A stretch of DNA of 64,000 bases from Thiomicrospira sp. XS5 (GTDB lineage Bacteria; Pseudomonadota; Gammaproteobacteria; Thiomicrospirales; Thiomicrospiraceae), in NCBI RefSeq assembly GCF_001507555.1, contig NZ_LQBO01000001.1:2458700-2522699 (forward strand). The letters run 5' to 3'. Made by a program: the position numbers and the translations under genes. Position 1 is the stretch's first letter, and every line of letters starts with the position of its first letter. The notes under the pieces are model-generated. The model was not told where the DNA came from. It made no database searches and worked only from the letters and a program-made list of their open reading frames with translations. Of this stretch, positions 55,301 to 63,764 are shown in pieces.

Positions 55301-58080
55301 GCCTCCTCCTCCGAGCCTTGCCAGCCGGATTGCGCCAACTGACTTTTCACTTCCGGCAATCGCAACGCCAAAGCGCCGGCGGCATACGCCAAATCCTTTT
55401 CATCGCGGAAGGTCATTTCCGCACGGCCCCGCTGAATCGATTCGGCCAAGGCTTCGACTTCATCCCGTAAGCCGTTCAGGAAATCCGTCCAGGTGACACC
55501 TTCATAATCGCCGCCCTCTTTTCCCGATTCTTTGGCAAAGACCAACTGCGAGCGGTCTTTCAACATGACGCCGTCGTCGGCCACCAAAGTATTGAACCGA
55601 ACCCCGTCGTCACTGTGGAGGATGCCGTAGCCCAAACCGGCCACCGCATCCCGGTAAGCGTGCAGATACACCGCCAGCTGTGGCGCTTCAATCGGCTCTT
55701 TCAATAGGTCTTTCACGGAGGCTTTGCCGGTTTTGTAATCGAGAATGACCGACACGGCTTCGCCGCTGTTTTCGCCTTCCTCGGCCAACACCGCATCCAC
55801 CCGGTCGATTTTGATTTTGAATTCAATGCCGGCAATCGTCGGCGTATGGACTTCTTCAAACGCCACCACCTTAAAGCCGGGTCGTTGTTTTTCCAACGCC
55901 AGCCAGTTCATCAGCAGCTCGGTAATGCGTTCCTTTTCCAAGGCCAGATAATGGTCGTCGAACTGTTGCATCAGCGGCTGCATCGCCTCATCCAACAAAG
56001 CGTGCAACTTGGTGACAAGACTGTCGTCGTCCAAGGCCAGCAAGGCGTTTTGGGTTTGCACGTCACGCCAAAAGGCCTCCAGTACCTCATGCACCAGGGT
56101 CCCGAGGTGGTTGGCGCGCATGCCTTCGGCCACGTCTTCCAATTGCTGACGCGCGCCCAGCCGGAAATCAATAAACGCCATCAACGGACACTTGTTCTGC
56201 GCCGTCAAAATGCCGGAACCGCCCGGCGCACGTTCGCCCAATGGAATCGGCGGCGCTTGCGCGTCTTCTTCCCACTCAATTGGAGCGGCTTGTTGATATT
56301 GCGCAACGGCCAGACTGCGATAGTCACGCGCCGGATACGATTCCGCCATCACCAACGCCGGCAAATTCAACAGCGGCGACGGCAAAGCAACACGATCTTC
56401 CAATTGCGTAGCGTAAGACCAGACGACCTGCTCGGCGGATGCCGCCAAACGGCGAGTGATTTTCTGGGCGTATTGCAGCTCGCGCTGGGCATCGGCGCGC
56501 GGCACGGCCCGTTCGCGTTGCAACGGCATCGGCAGGAAAGGATTCGGGCTGGGCGGTCGCGGCCAGGCTTCGTCGGTCAACCCCATGACCCACAAGGCAT
56601 CAAAGGTTTGCCCGCCGGCTTCGAGCATCCCCACCACCTGGATGGGGACAGCATCTTTGGTCTGGGGTTGATGCACGGTTTCGGCAACAAAGCGTTTCAG
56701 CAAATTCAGCCATGCCTGGACGTTTTGGGCTTCGTCACCCAAATGCAGCTGCGAAAAGCGGCCGAGGCATTCCAGAAAGGCTTCTTTCTGCTGGGTTTCA
56801 ATACTGGTTAAGGCACGCTCCAGGCGTGAACCGCCCCATTGGAATTGCTGCAACACCCGTTCGACCCGCTCCAGAAAAGCGTGCAATGACAGGCGCCCAG
56901 TGTATTTTCGGTCAGAAGACTTGGCAGATATTTTTTGCAGCACCGTCATCAACGGCTTGGGCAAAAGAGTCGGCCAGTGGTTTTCCTGCTGTTCCAGCCA
57001 AGTCACCAAATTCGGCCATTTGAAACTGGCCCATTGCAATCGCCGCAACTGGGCATCGGCTTTCTGTCGCTGAGGTAAGGCTCCCAGGGTAAAGGGCGAC
57101 ACCAGCCAGGCCGACCAGTCGGCGTAGCTTAAGCGTTTATCCGGTAAAAGCGCCAGATTCAGCGTTTGCAAGGCGTTTTGCACGATCGGCGTGTTCGCCA
57201 AGGATTCACCGAGCGAGACGTTATACAACACACGGCGCCCGGCTTTTAACGGCAATGCTTGACCGAAGCGTTGAAACAACACCTCATCCAATAACGCACT
57301 GAACCCTTGTTGAATGTCGTTGAGGTTCGGCGCCACCACGCCGATGCGAATATCTTTGGCCGCTTTGGTGTCACCGAGGCGTTGCAGGGTTTCCGCGCAC
57401 CAAAGCGCCGCTTGCTGCATTTCGTCCTGCGGGTTCATGGCGTCGTAACGCCTCTGCTGCTGAACCGGTGTCTCATCCGCTTCCGCGATCATGACCTCAT
57501 TGCCGGCTTCTCGCAGTAAGTTCATCCATTGCTGCATAAACGGCGTGATTTCGTCAAAGCCATGCAACATGAATCGCGTGGATGTGACCGGACGTTCTTG
57601 CAACCAACGCAAGCGCCATTGCATGGTCAAGACATCGTCTTGCCAGTTCTGTTCTTTCAGCCGCTTCTGGTAATCGTCTTTCAGGGCCAAAAACAAACGC
57701 ACTTCATCGGTTTGAAAAATCGTTTGTTCATCCTGATCATCGAAATATTCCAACCAAAAGCACCAGGCCTGGTAGAGCTGTTTGGCGGTGGCCGTTTCGT
57801 TCAGCAACGCCAATTGCGGCTCGGCTTGAATCTTGTCGTCCAGCAGGGACTCCCAAATCAATTGAGCCTCAAACGCCGACAAGCGTTTGGACGGCCAAGC
57901 GTCCAGCGCCAAGCGCCCGCTCAACAAAGCCTCTTGTTCCCATTCCTGCCACCATTGGTTCCAGGTCATCACCGCCGGGGTTTTCGCCACGGATTGCGTC
58001 GCCCACTGGTCGGCCAGCAAGGCTTGCTTCAAAAAGCCGGTCAAACGGCTGTTGGCGGTAATGTGAACGGTTGCCATCAT
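55297..58080 (-). CDS. addB: AddB-like PD-(D/E)XK nuclease protein
   Basis: 927 residues, an inactivated helicase-like N-terminal part (MATVHITANSRLTGFLKQALL, ATTWNQWWQEWEQEALLSG) and a C-terminal PD-(D/E)XK nuclease domain with HLGTLVHEVLEAFW, KIDRVDAVL and VSVILDYKTGKAS. It resembles the gammaproteobacterial DNA-repair protein group related to AddB; I see no clear iron-sulfur Cys set. It overlaps the AddA-like gene by 4 bp. Confidence 0.83.
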   Translation of the reverse strand: MMATVHITANSRLTGFLKQALLADQWATQSVAKTPAVMTWNQWWQEWEQEALLSGRLALDAWPSKRLSAFEAQLIWESLLDDKIQAEPQLALLNETATAKQLYQAWCFWLEYFDDQDEQTIFQTDEVRLFLALKDDYQKRLKEQNWQDDVLTMQWRLRWLQERPVTSTRFMLHGFDEITPFMQQWMNLLREAGNEVMIAEADETPVQQQRRYDAMNPQDEMQQAALWCAETLQRLGDTKAAKDIRIGVVAPNLNDIQQGFSALLDEVLFQRFGQALPLKAGRRVLYNVSLGESLANTPIVQNALQTLNLALLPDKRLSYADWSAWLVSPFTLGALPQRQKADAQLRRLQWASFKWPNLVTWLEQQENHWPTLLPKPLMTVLQKISAKSSDRKYTGRLSLHAFLERVERVLQQFQWGGSRLERALTSIETQQKEAFLECLGRFSQLHLGDEAQNVQAWLNLLKRFVAETVHQPQTKDAVPIQVVGMLEAGGQTFDALWVMGLTDEAWPRPPSPNPFLPMPLQRERAVPRADAQRELQYAQKITRRLAASAEQVVWSYATQLEDRVALPSPLLNLPALVMAESYPARDYRSLAVAQYQQAAPIEWEEDAQAPPIPLGERAPGGSGILTAQNKCPLMAFIDFRLGARQQLEDVAEGMRANHLGTLVHEVLEAFWRDVQTQNALLALDDDSLVTKLHALLDEAMQPLMQQFDDHYLALEKERITELLMNWLALEKQRPGFKVVAFEEVHTPTIAGIEFKIKIDRVDAVLAEEGENSGEAVSVILDYKTGKASVKDLLKEPIEAPQLAVYLHAYRDAVAGLGYGILHSDDGVRFNTLVADDGVMLKDRSQLVFAKESGKEGGDYEGVTWTDFLNGLRDEVEALAESIQRGRAEMTFRDEKDLAYAAGALALRLPEVKSQLAQSGWQGSEEEA

Positions 58081-58180
58081 GAAGGGTTCGGTATCGCTTT
58101 TCAGTCAATTGGAATCAAACCCAAAGGATACCAAAAATTACGATGGGCGGCGGCCTTTTGGCGGCAGATTCCTGTCGATT

Positions 58181-59425
58181 TTAGCCCGACACAAACGACA
58201 CCCAACTCCAATAAAGCGCGATATTGAGCGGCATCAACCAAACGGCCGGCCATTGCCATTTGAACAGCAATACCAGATTCAGCGCCACCAGCACACCGCT
58301 GGTCCAGTCCACTAACGCATGCGGTAAAATCGGCACAATCAACGCAAACAGCAGAAAACCAACCACCCCGGCTTGCACCGCCACCAAACCGGCTTGCACC
58401 CGTTCCGAGGAGGTGAACGTTTGGTAAAACGGCAAAATACCGATAATAAATAATAAACCGGGCAGGAAAATCGCCAGCGTCGCCACGATCGCGCCGAGCC
58501 AACCGGCCATGACGCCGCCCAAATAGGTCGCAAAGGTAAACAGGGGGCCCGGCAAGGCTTGCGCCAAACTGTAACCGGCCAAAAATTGTGATTCGGTCAC
58601 GCGCCCGGTTTGCACCCACTCCAATTCCAACATGGGCAGAACCACATGACCGCCGCCGAACACCAGCGCACCGGCACGATAAAAGCCATCTCCGATCGAC
58701 CAAATACGCTCGTCCGTCCCTGCCAATAATGGCAAAATTCCCAATAAGCCAATCGCTAAAACGATCAAGCTCCAGCCGGTCTTGATGGATGGCCTGCTCG
58801 ATTCAAACGCGGGTGTCCGTTCGCCCGAATCCACCGAGTGATGAGAGGTCGCCACCTCCGCTAGAGAACCGAAACGGTGTTTGAAAAGCGTGCCGATCAT
58901 GCCCAACCCTAACAATAAAACCACCGGTGCCCACACCGACGGCCAAAGCATCAGTCCGAGCGCCGTCAGCAACGCCAAGAACCGAAGTGACCAGGCCTGG
59001 CAGAATTGTCGACTCATCTGCCAAGTGACCTGAATGACGATGGCGGCGGCCACCAGCACCAACGCATGCCAAACCGGCTGCCAGGTGTCGTCCAGCCAGA
59101 ACCAGCCGTACGCCACCCCCAACATCATCATGGCCGAAGGCAAGGTAAAGCCGACAAACGCGGCGACGGCACCGGGCCAACCACCGCGTTGATAACCGAT
59201 TAAAAACCCCAATTGCGAACTGGAAGGCCCAGGCAAAAGATGACACAAGGCAATCCAACGCGCAAAAGTGCTGTCATCAAACCAACGCTGCCGAACCACA
59301 AACGCTTGATGAAAAAAACCGATATGAGCCGCCGGGCCGCCAAAACTGGTCAAGCCGAGCTTTAGAAACTGTGTAAAGATGGAAACTGTAGCGGCCCAAC
59401 GGGCTAAAAAGGTGGGCAATGACAT
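58181..59425 (-). CDS. chrA: Chromate transporter family protein ChrA
   Basis: 414 residues, the two-domain (long-chain) ChrA form. Each half has the family signature: FGGPAAHIGFFHQAFVVRQRWF and LCHLLPGPSSSQLGFLIGYQRGG, then FGGGHVVLPMLELEWVQ and YSLAQALPGPLFTFATYLGG. It probably exports chromate (or moves sulfate) by proton coupling. The gene is alone between addB and cbbR. CCAGGCCTGG at 58991 is read Gln-Ala-Trp. Confidence 0.92.
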   Translation of the reverse strand: MSLPTFLARWAATVSIFTQFLKLGLTSFGGPAAHIGFFHQAFVVRQRWFDDSTFARWIALCHLLPGPSSSQLGFLIGYQRGGWPGAVAAFVGFTLPSAMMMLGVAYGWFWLDDTWQPVWHALVLVAAAIVIQVTWQMSRQFCQAWSLRFLALLTALGLMLWPSVWAPVVLLLGLGMIGTLFKHRFGSLAEVATSHHSVDSGERTPAFESSRPSIKTGWSLIVLAIGLLGILPLLAGTDERIWSIGDGFYRAGALVFGGGHVVLPMLELEWVQTGRVTESQFLAGYSLAQALPGPLFTFATYLGGVMAGWLGAIVATLAIFLPGLLFIIGILPFYQTFTSSERVQAGLVAVQAGVVGFLLFALIVPILPHALVDWTSGVLVALNLVLLFKWQWPAVWLMPLNIALYWSWVSFVSG

Positions 59426-59509
59426 GCCGGGAAAATCCTCAACGACAACATAAACGATTCATTTAAGCGATTCAGTTTACCGGCCGTTGAGACAGTTTGG
59501 ATGACAGTT

Positions 59510-60514
59510 TTATGAGGATGCGGACTTCAAAGGCTCCGCAGGTTTATCCAATGCCGGTTTTTCATCCATATCCAATTCCAGGTATTGGTCGCCATGAGCT
59601 TGCAAGAACTTCAGAAATTCTTCCGCCAATAACGACAAAGACTTGGTTTTCGGATAAACGATATTCCATTCCTTATGAATCGGAAAGCCTTCCACATCCA
59701 GCTTGGCGATTCTCGCGCCCGGGCTAAGCAGATCCAATGCATGCTCGGACACACAAGCCACGCCCAGTTCTCCCATGACACAATGCTTGATGGCTTCGTT
59801 GGTTTCCAGCATCATGCGCTCCTTCACCGTCAAACCGTGTTGCGCGAACAGGTCCTCGACCGCCGAACGAATGCCGGATCCTTTTTCACGCATGATGAAA
59901 GGTTCCTTCGCCAAACGCTTCAAGCTGACCTTGGTGCCGACCAGTTCATGGTTGGCATGCGCGATGATGACCAACGGGTTCGGCGCGAACGGAATCGCCT
60001 CCAGATCCATGTCCATGCTCGGCACCTGACCAAGTATGTACAAATCATCCAAGTTACGGTCAATACGCTTCAGAATGGTATTACGGTTGCCGACCTTGAG
60101 GCTCAGCTCAATGTCGGGATATTTTTTGCAAAACTTACCCAACGCGACCGGCGCGAAATATTTGGCGGTGGTAATGACCGCAACGCGCAGACGCCCCCGT
60201 TTCAACCCTCGGAAATCATCCAGCATGATTTCTAAATTGGATAACTGATCGATAATGGCACGGCAACTGCACGCCACCTCTTCACCGATTTCGGTTAAAA
60301 AGATCTTCCGACCCACCTGTTCGTAAAGCGGCATATCAATCGCTTCGGCCAGGCTTTTCACCTGAGACGAGACCGTCGGTTGCGTCAAATACAACTCTTC
60401 GGCCGCACGCGTAAAGCTGAGGTTTCTCGCCACACACTCAAACACTTGAATTTGCCGAAGCGAAGCATGCCGAATCAGAAAATTCGACGTCGCCTTGTTT
60501 AAATGTTCAGTCAT
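59510..60514 (-). CDS. cbbR: LysR-type regulator CbbR
   Basis: 334 residues. N-terminal winged helix-turn-helix (LRQIQVFECVARNLSFTRAAEELYLTQPTVSSQVKSLAEAI) and a two-lobe effector domain (RGRLRVAVITTAKYFAPVALGKFCKKYPDIEL...). This is the CbbR-like group, and position at the end of a carboxysome gene cluster supports control of RuBisCO and carboxysome genes. The ATG at 60514 is preferred; a GTG three codons upstream is also open. Confidence 0.86.
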   Translation of the reverse strand: MTEHLNKATSNFLIRHASLRQIQVFECVARNLSFTRAAEELYLTQPTVSSQVKSLAEAIDMPLYEQVGRKIFLTEIGEEVACSCRAIIDQLSNLEIMLDDFRGLKRGRLRVAVITTAKYFAPVALGKFCKKYPDIELSLKVGNRNTILKRIDRNLDDLYILGQVPSMDMDLEAIPFAPNPLVIIAHANHELVGTKVSLKRLAKEPFIMREKGSGIRSAVEDLFAQHGLTVKERMMLETNEAIKHCVMGELGVACVSEHALDLLSPGARIAKLDVEGFPIHKEWNIVYPKTKSLSLLAEEFLKFLQAHGDQYLELDMDEKPALDKPAEPLKSASS

Positions 60515-60583
60515 TCCCGCCACAACATCACCCCCAACGGATAAAATCCTATCTCAAAAACACGCTTGCAAAACTAAATTTTT

Positions 60584-60593
60584 GTTATGCATA
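60584..60593. promoter_or_regulatory. Palindrome TTATGCATAA upstream of cbbR
   Basis: In the 92-bp gap between csoS1D and cbbR, TTATGCATAA is followed by CATAACGTTACGTTAA, also symmetric. TNA and T-N11-A type elements fit a LysR-type binding site and suggest autoregulation by CbbR. The base match is loose. Confidence 0.4.
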
Positions 60594-60606
60594 ACATAAC
60601 GTTACG

Positions 60607-61236
60607 TTAATCTTTTCCATCACGACGACACTGCAGCCCTTCCAGCGACTTCGTAGCGGCTTGAGCGGCTTCATTAATATCGGCTTCCTTTCCGCACATA
60701 ATCAAACGACCATAAGCTCCCACGGCTCGTGCTTCTACCAAGGTCACATTAGCCGCCTTTTCCGCTTCATTAGCCGCATAAACGATGTACCCGGCCGGTT
60801 CGGTTTCCATGATGAACATGCTTTGTCCGGCCAGTGCCATCGACCCGCGACGGTTATCCCGGTTAATCAAGGTCGCATGGTCCGCGGTGATACAGCGTAT
60901 GGTTTCATTCCACATCACCAGACATTGCTGGCGATCGAACTCGTGGGTCTGCAAATGCTGCAGAATGCGTTCGCCCGACTCCAGCACATCGCTTTGCGTG
61001 CGATGGTGAATCACCATCGAACCGTAAGCCCGCTCCACGACTTGCTGTGCCAAACGTACATTGGAGGCTTTCAAGGCAATGTCGGACAAGCGGTGCACCG
61101 CCATCCCCGGTGCCACTTCCACCCACAGGCACGCATCGCCCTCAACCGGCAGAAAGCCCATGGAAGCCGTGGCCATATACGAAGCCAACTGCGGCTGTAA
61201 GGCGTCCAAAAAAACATAAGTTCTGAGCTTAATCAT
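60607..61236 (-). CDS. csoS1D: Carboxysome shell protein CsoS1D (tandem BMC domains)
   Basis: 209 residues with two BMC-like domains: first about 1-100 ([41 protein letters not shown]), second about 105-205 ([52 protein letters not shown]). The length and paired arrangement match CsoS1D, which forms trimers with gated pores in the alpha-carboxysome shell. It overlaps the rdgB-like gene by 8 bp. Confidence 0.88.
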   Translation of the reverse strand: MIKLRTYVFLDALQPQLASYMATASMGFLPVEGDACLWVEVAPGMAVHRLSDIALKASNVRLAQQVVERAYGSMVIHHRTQSDVLESGERILQHLQTHEFDRQQCLVMWNETIRCITADHATLINRDNRRGSMALAGQSMFIMETEPAGYIVYAANEAEKAANVTLVEARAVGAYGRLIMCGKEADINEAAQAATKSLEGLQCRRDGKD

Positions 61237-61843
61237 AAAAAGCGTTCGTCTCCAACTGGTTCATCACCGAATGAATCGCTTCCGTGCGATGACTCAAACG
61301 TATTTTTTCGTCTAACGGCAATTCCGACACCGTTTTCAATAGCGCCGGAATCCACATAACGTCGTCGTAACCGACTCCGTGCCCCGTGCGAGGGGACTTT
61401 AATATCTCGCCATACCAATGACCGATGCCGATGATCGGCATCGGATCTCGTTCATGTGCTACATACACCACGGCACAGGAGTAACGAGCCTGACGTTCGC
61501 AAAAAGGTTTGCCTTCCAAATCCTGTAAAAGCTGTCGAACATTCTCTTCTTCGCTGGGCTTATGTCGCCCTTGCGCGGCGTACCGCGCGGAAATAATACC
61601 GGGTAGCCCCCCCAAAGACGCCACTTCCAAACCGGAGTCATCCGCTAAAGCGGGCAAGCCGCTTTGGGCGCTGGCAAAGCGGGCTTTTTTCAAAGCATTT
61701 TCCACAAAGCTCAAACCGTCCTCGTCCACTTCACCGTCAAAAAAAGTACTTTGCGCCAGCGGTTCAATCCCGTATTGCTCAATCACCGGCACCATTTCCA
61801 TAAATTTGTCTGGATTTCCTGTCGCTAACACCAAACGCTGCAT
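61229..61843 (-). CDS. rdgB: Ham1/RdgB-type non-canonical purine NTP pyrophosphatase
   Basis: 204 residues. [14 protein letters not shown] at the start, [34 protein letters not shown] and PGIISARYA are the family blocks. It hydrolyses dITP/XTP-type nucleotides. A Ham1-like gene recurs beside alpha-carboxysome genes in other autotrophs, so it may have a carboxysome-linked duty. The usual SHR..A C-terminal motif is present as LSHRTEAI. Confidence 0.9.
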   Translation of the reverse strand: MQRLVLATGNPDKFMEMVPVIEQYGIEPLAQSTFFDGEVDEDGLSFVENALKKARFASAQSGLPALADDSGLEVASLGGLPGIISARYAAQGRHKPSEEENVRQLLQDLEGKPFCERQARYSCAVVYVAHERDPMPIIGIGHWYGEILKSPRTGHGVGYDDVMWIPALLKTVSELPLDEKIRLSHRTEAIHSVMNQLETNAFYD

Positions 61844-61852
61844 GGTCTTTTC

Positions 61853-62137
61853 CTAAGCAAAATAACTCGGCGTCAACACATCGACATTCGCCGTAAACAC
61901 CGTTAATTGATGACTGCCGTCCAAATACACATTCAGTTCATTGTATAAACGGTTCAGTTTTTCTTCCGGCACCACCACCAAAAACAAGGTTTGACCGGAA
62001 GCCTCTGTTTGCGCGGGCTTCACATCAAGTGCGGTGACACGACTGACGGCTATCTGATCAAACAGGTTCCTTAAGTCGGTTTCCAATTCTGTATTCGCCA
62101 CAATATGCACCAACTTTTCACAGCAGGTTTCCACCAT
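61853..62137 (-). CDS. Small PII-like protein (possible carboxysome-associated CPII)
   Basis: 94 residues from the ATG at 62137, which has AAGGTGG seven bases upstream. The pattern VHIVANTELETDLRNLFDQIAVSRVTALDVKP...LFLVVVPEEKLNRLYNELNVYL is that of a ferredoxin-like PII/CutA fold with a T-loop-length insertion. PII-like proteins (CPII) that bind ADP/AMP and bicarbonate are known beside carboxysome genes, but the Cys-containing C-terminal extension of some of them is absent. Further in-frame ATGs exist at 62227 and 62275. Confidence 0.65.
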   Translation of the reverse strand: MVETCCEKLVHIVANTELETDLRNLFDQIAVSRVTALDVKPAQTEASGQTLFLVVVPEEKLNRLYNELNVYLDGSHQLTVFTANVDVLTPSYFA

Positions 62138-62376
62138 ATTGAGTCCACCTTCAGTGCCCGGCAAAGAATCGTTTTCGTTTTGGCTTGGACAACTCCAGGA
62201 CTCTGCATTTGCTTCATACCATTTCATATCGGTTCGCCATCTCTTGTCTTTGTGTTCGATCAACACCACATGCAAAGCTTAAACTTCACCAATGGGTCTT
62301 TTCGGTCACCTCTACGCCTTCCTTGCGTGAGAACCGCTTCCATACGAGTATCCATGCTAGAGAAATCCACGCCGGA

Positions 62377-62394
62377 TGAAAAATTGATTTTTCA
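62377..62394. promoter_or_regulatory. 18-bp inverted repeat TGAAAAA-TTGA-TTTTTCA
   Basis: Perfect seven-base arms, about 240 bp upstream of the PII-like gene, in the gap between the two carboxysome transcripts. T-N11-A symmetry fits a LysR-type operator, so CbbR is a candidate. The rest of 62138-62500 shows no gene and no clear -10/-35 pair. Confidence 0.4.
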
Positions 62395-62499
62395 ACTTGC
62401 TGGCATAGATTAGAATCAATGGTTTAACCTCTGGGCCACAACCATCCTGCATAGTCGGCAGATTCGTGATCGCCGTCATCCCACTCTCAATATCAGATA

Positions 62500-62524
62500 A
62501 AAAAACGGGCAGAAAAATCTGCCC
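62500..62524 (-). terminator. Rho-independent terminator of the main carboxysome transcript
   Basis: GGGCAG (62507-62512) and CTGCCC (62519-62524) with an AAAAAT loop form a six-pair stem; on the minus strand it is followed by GTTTTTTTATC. It lies 56 bp past the mcdB-like stop. It separates the csoS1...mcdB unit from the PII-like...cbbR unit. Confidence 0.85.
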
Positions 62525-62579
62525 AAACAACTAAGACTTAATTCAATTCAAAAATTCAAACGTCAGTGCTCAAAACCAC

Positions 62580-62894
62580 TTAGTCCGGCCAGACACGTCG
62601 ACTCGGAAAACGCTTAATGCTCTCCGCAATATGCTCTTGCCCCGCGTTGCCGGCCGGACTTGAGTTGGATTTTGACGGCGCTGTTTTTTGACGCGTCGAA
62701 ACCGACTTTTTGGCCGGTGCAGCCGACTTGGAAGCCGGTTTTTTACTCGCGGTTGCCGATGCCGTTTTTTGAGACGCCGCCGTGGATTTAGGGGCGGCTT
62801 TAGGCGTCGGTTTCGAAACCGGTTTAGCGGCCGTGTCCGTTGCCATCGATTGAGCCGCCGTTGACGGCTTGGTTTTGTCTGATGGGGTCGTCAT
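62580..62894 (-). CDS. mcdB: McdB-like carboxysome-positioning adaptor
   Basis: 104 residues, disordered and made mostly of Ala, Lys, Ser, Thr and Pro (for example KPVSKPTPKAAPKSTAASQK), with a short C-terminal motif IAESIKRFPSRRVWPD. Alpha-type McdB proteins are small, disordered and end with an invariant Trp that recruits them to carboxysomes, which this matches in position and context. The usual partner, a ParA-type ATPase (McdA), is not in the visible cluster: the preceding gene is acRAF-like. Confidence 0.75.
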   Translation of the reverse strand: MTTPSDKTKPSTAAQSMATDTAAKPVSKPTPKAAPKSTAASQKTASATASKKPASKSAAPAKKSVSTRQKTAPSKSNSSPAGNAGQEHIAESIKRFPSRRVWPD

Positions 62895-62906
62895 AAGACT
62901 CTCCTT

Positions 62907-63167
62907 TTAATGCAGATTAACGCGACTGAAACCTTCATCAATACCATCCGCCAGCGCAAAATCGACATCCTGCAACTCTTGCGCTTGGGAATAGATGATG
63001 ACCGACACATGCTCACGACCAAAACTGATGTTTGGGTGGTGATTCAAATGCTCGGCTTTTTCGGCCATATCGTCGAGAAAGGTCCGTAGGGTTTCGAAAT
63101 CCTCGAATTCAAAACGGGCCTCTAAACTGGCGGGTTTCTTTTTGAGCTTCCATCGTTGTTCGTTCAT
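62907..63167 (-). CDS. acRAF-like protein (pterin carbinolamine dehydratase fold)
   Basis: 86 residues: RFEFEDFETLRTFLDDMAEKAEHLNHHPNISFGREHVSVIIYS. The HHP...V core is that of pterin-4a-carbinolamine dehydratases, but proteins in this genomic spot are the alpha-carboxysome RuBisCO assembly factor (acRAF), not pterin enzymes. It overlaps the ferritin-like gene by 4 bp. Confidence 0.85.
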   Translation of the reverse strand: MNEQRWKLKKKPASLEARFEFEDFETLRTFLDDMAEKAEHLNHHPNISFGREHVSVIIYSQAQELQDVDFALADGIDEGFSRVNLH

Positions 63168-63712
63168 ACAAAACTCCTATTGGGCTGTTGCTGCATCATC
63201 AAATATCCATAATATTCTTCCAACCAGGATTGCACTCTCACAAGCTGAGTTTGCTCTTCTTCCAAAAGCCGGTTAAACAGCATCAAATCTTCTTGAGCAC
63301 CAAAATTGGCGCAATATTGTGAAGCTTCCGAATAAAGCTGAATAAGAGCCATTTCTCTTTCTTCACAACTTCTCAGAGCTTCAACCATATTGGTTGCCGG
63401 TCCAGCCGGACGTAAGACACTCCCCGCAGGAAGGGCTCCTTGTGCAACCATACGATCCGTAATCAAGTTCGCATGTTGGAACTCTTCATTTGCCAGGGTT
63501 ACAAACCCTTCGGCATATGAAATTTCTTGGCGAAATTTCGCCAGCGAAGCCTGTGCGAGGTAATGCTGACCGGCCGAAAATTCCAGGCTCAACGCTCGCC
63601 CCAAATACCCTAGGATTTGACTGTTTGCAACAGCCGTCTGTGCCTGGGGGATTTGAGGGTATGCGCCTGCTCCTGGCATTACGGAACCGGGCATTCTTTG
63701 TGAATAACGCAT
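63164..63712 (-). CDS. Ferritin-like / bacterioferritin-like protein of the carboxysome operon
   Basis: 182 residues: four-helix-bundle pattern with SLEFSAGQHYLAQASLAKF, FVTLANEEFQHANLITDRMV and CEEREMALIQLYSEASQ, which hold several Glu/His ligands of a di-iron site. Such a gene often follows csoS1 in sulfur oxidisers. A role in redox or iron handling for the carboxysome is proposed but unproven. N terminus MRYSQRMPGSVMPG is Gly/Pro-rich and C terminus MMQQQPNRSFV is Gln-rich. Confidence 0.83.
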   Translation of the reverse strand: MRYSQRMPGSVMPGAGAYPQIPQAQTAVANSQILGYLGRALSLEFSAGQHYLAQASLAKFRQEISYAEGFVTLANEEFQHANLITDRMVAQGALPAGSVLRPAGPATNMVEALRSCEEREMALIQLYSEASQYCANFGAQEDLMLFNRLLEEEQTQLVRVQSWLEEYYGYLMMQQQPNRSFV

Positions 63713-63764
63713 TTTTCCCTCCTAACTTCCAAATGAGGGTTAAAAACTAACCCTCGACATTCAA

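Larger units (their letters stand above)
1184..59000. repeat. Highly iterated palindrome CCAGGCCTGG (17 exact copies across the window)
   Basis: Exact copies start at 1184, 6962, 10090, 15803, 15989, 18445, 18646, 23217, 25465, 33793, 41270, 48286, 52840, 53825, 54511, 57763 and 58991. Five more lack only the first base match (18834, 30142, 30777, 43535, 45466). A given 10-mer is expected about 0.06 times in 64 kb. Within genes it is read in all three frames: Gln-Ala-Trp, Pro-Gly-Leu or Arg-Pro-Gly. It consists of two adjacent CCWGG units (CCAGG and CCTGG). None lies in 59.0-64 kb, the carboxysome genes. Confidence 0.9.
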
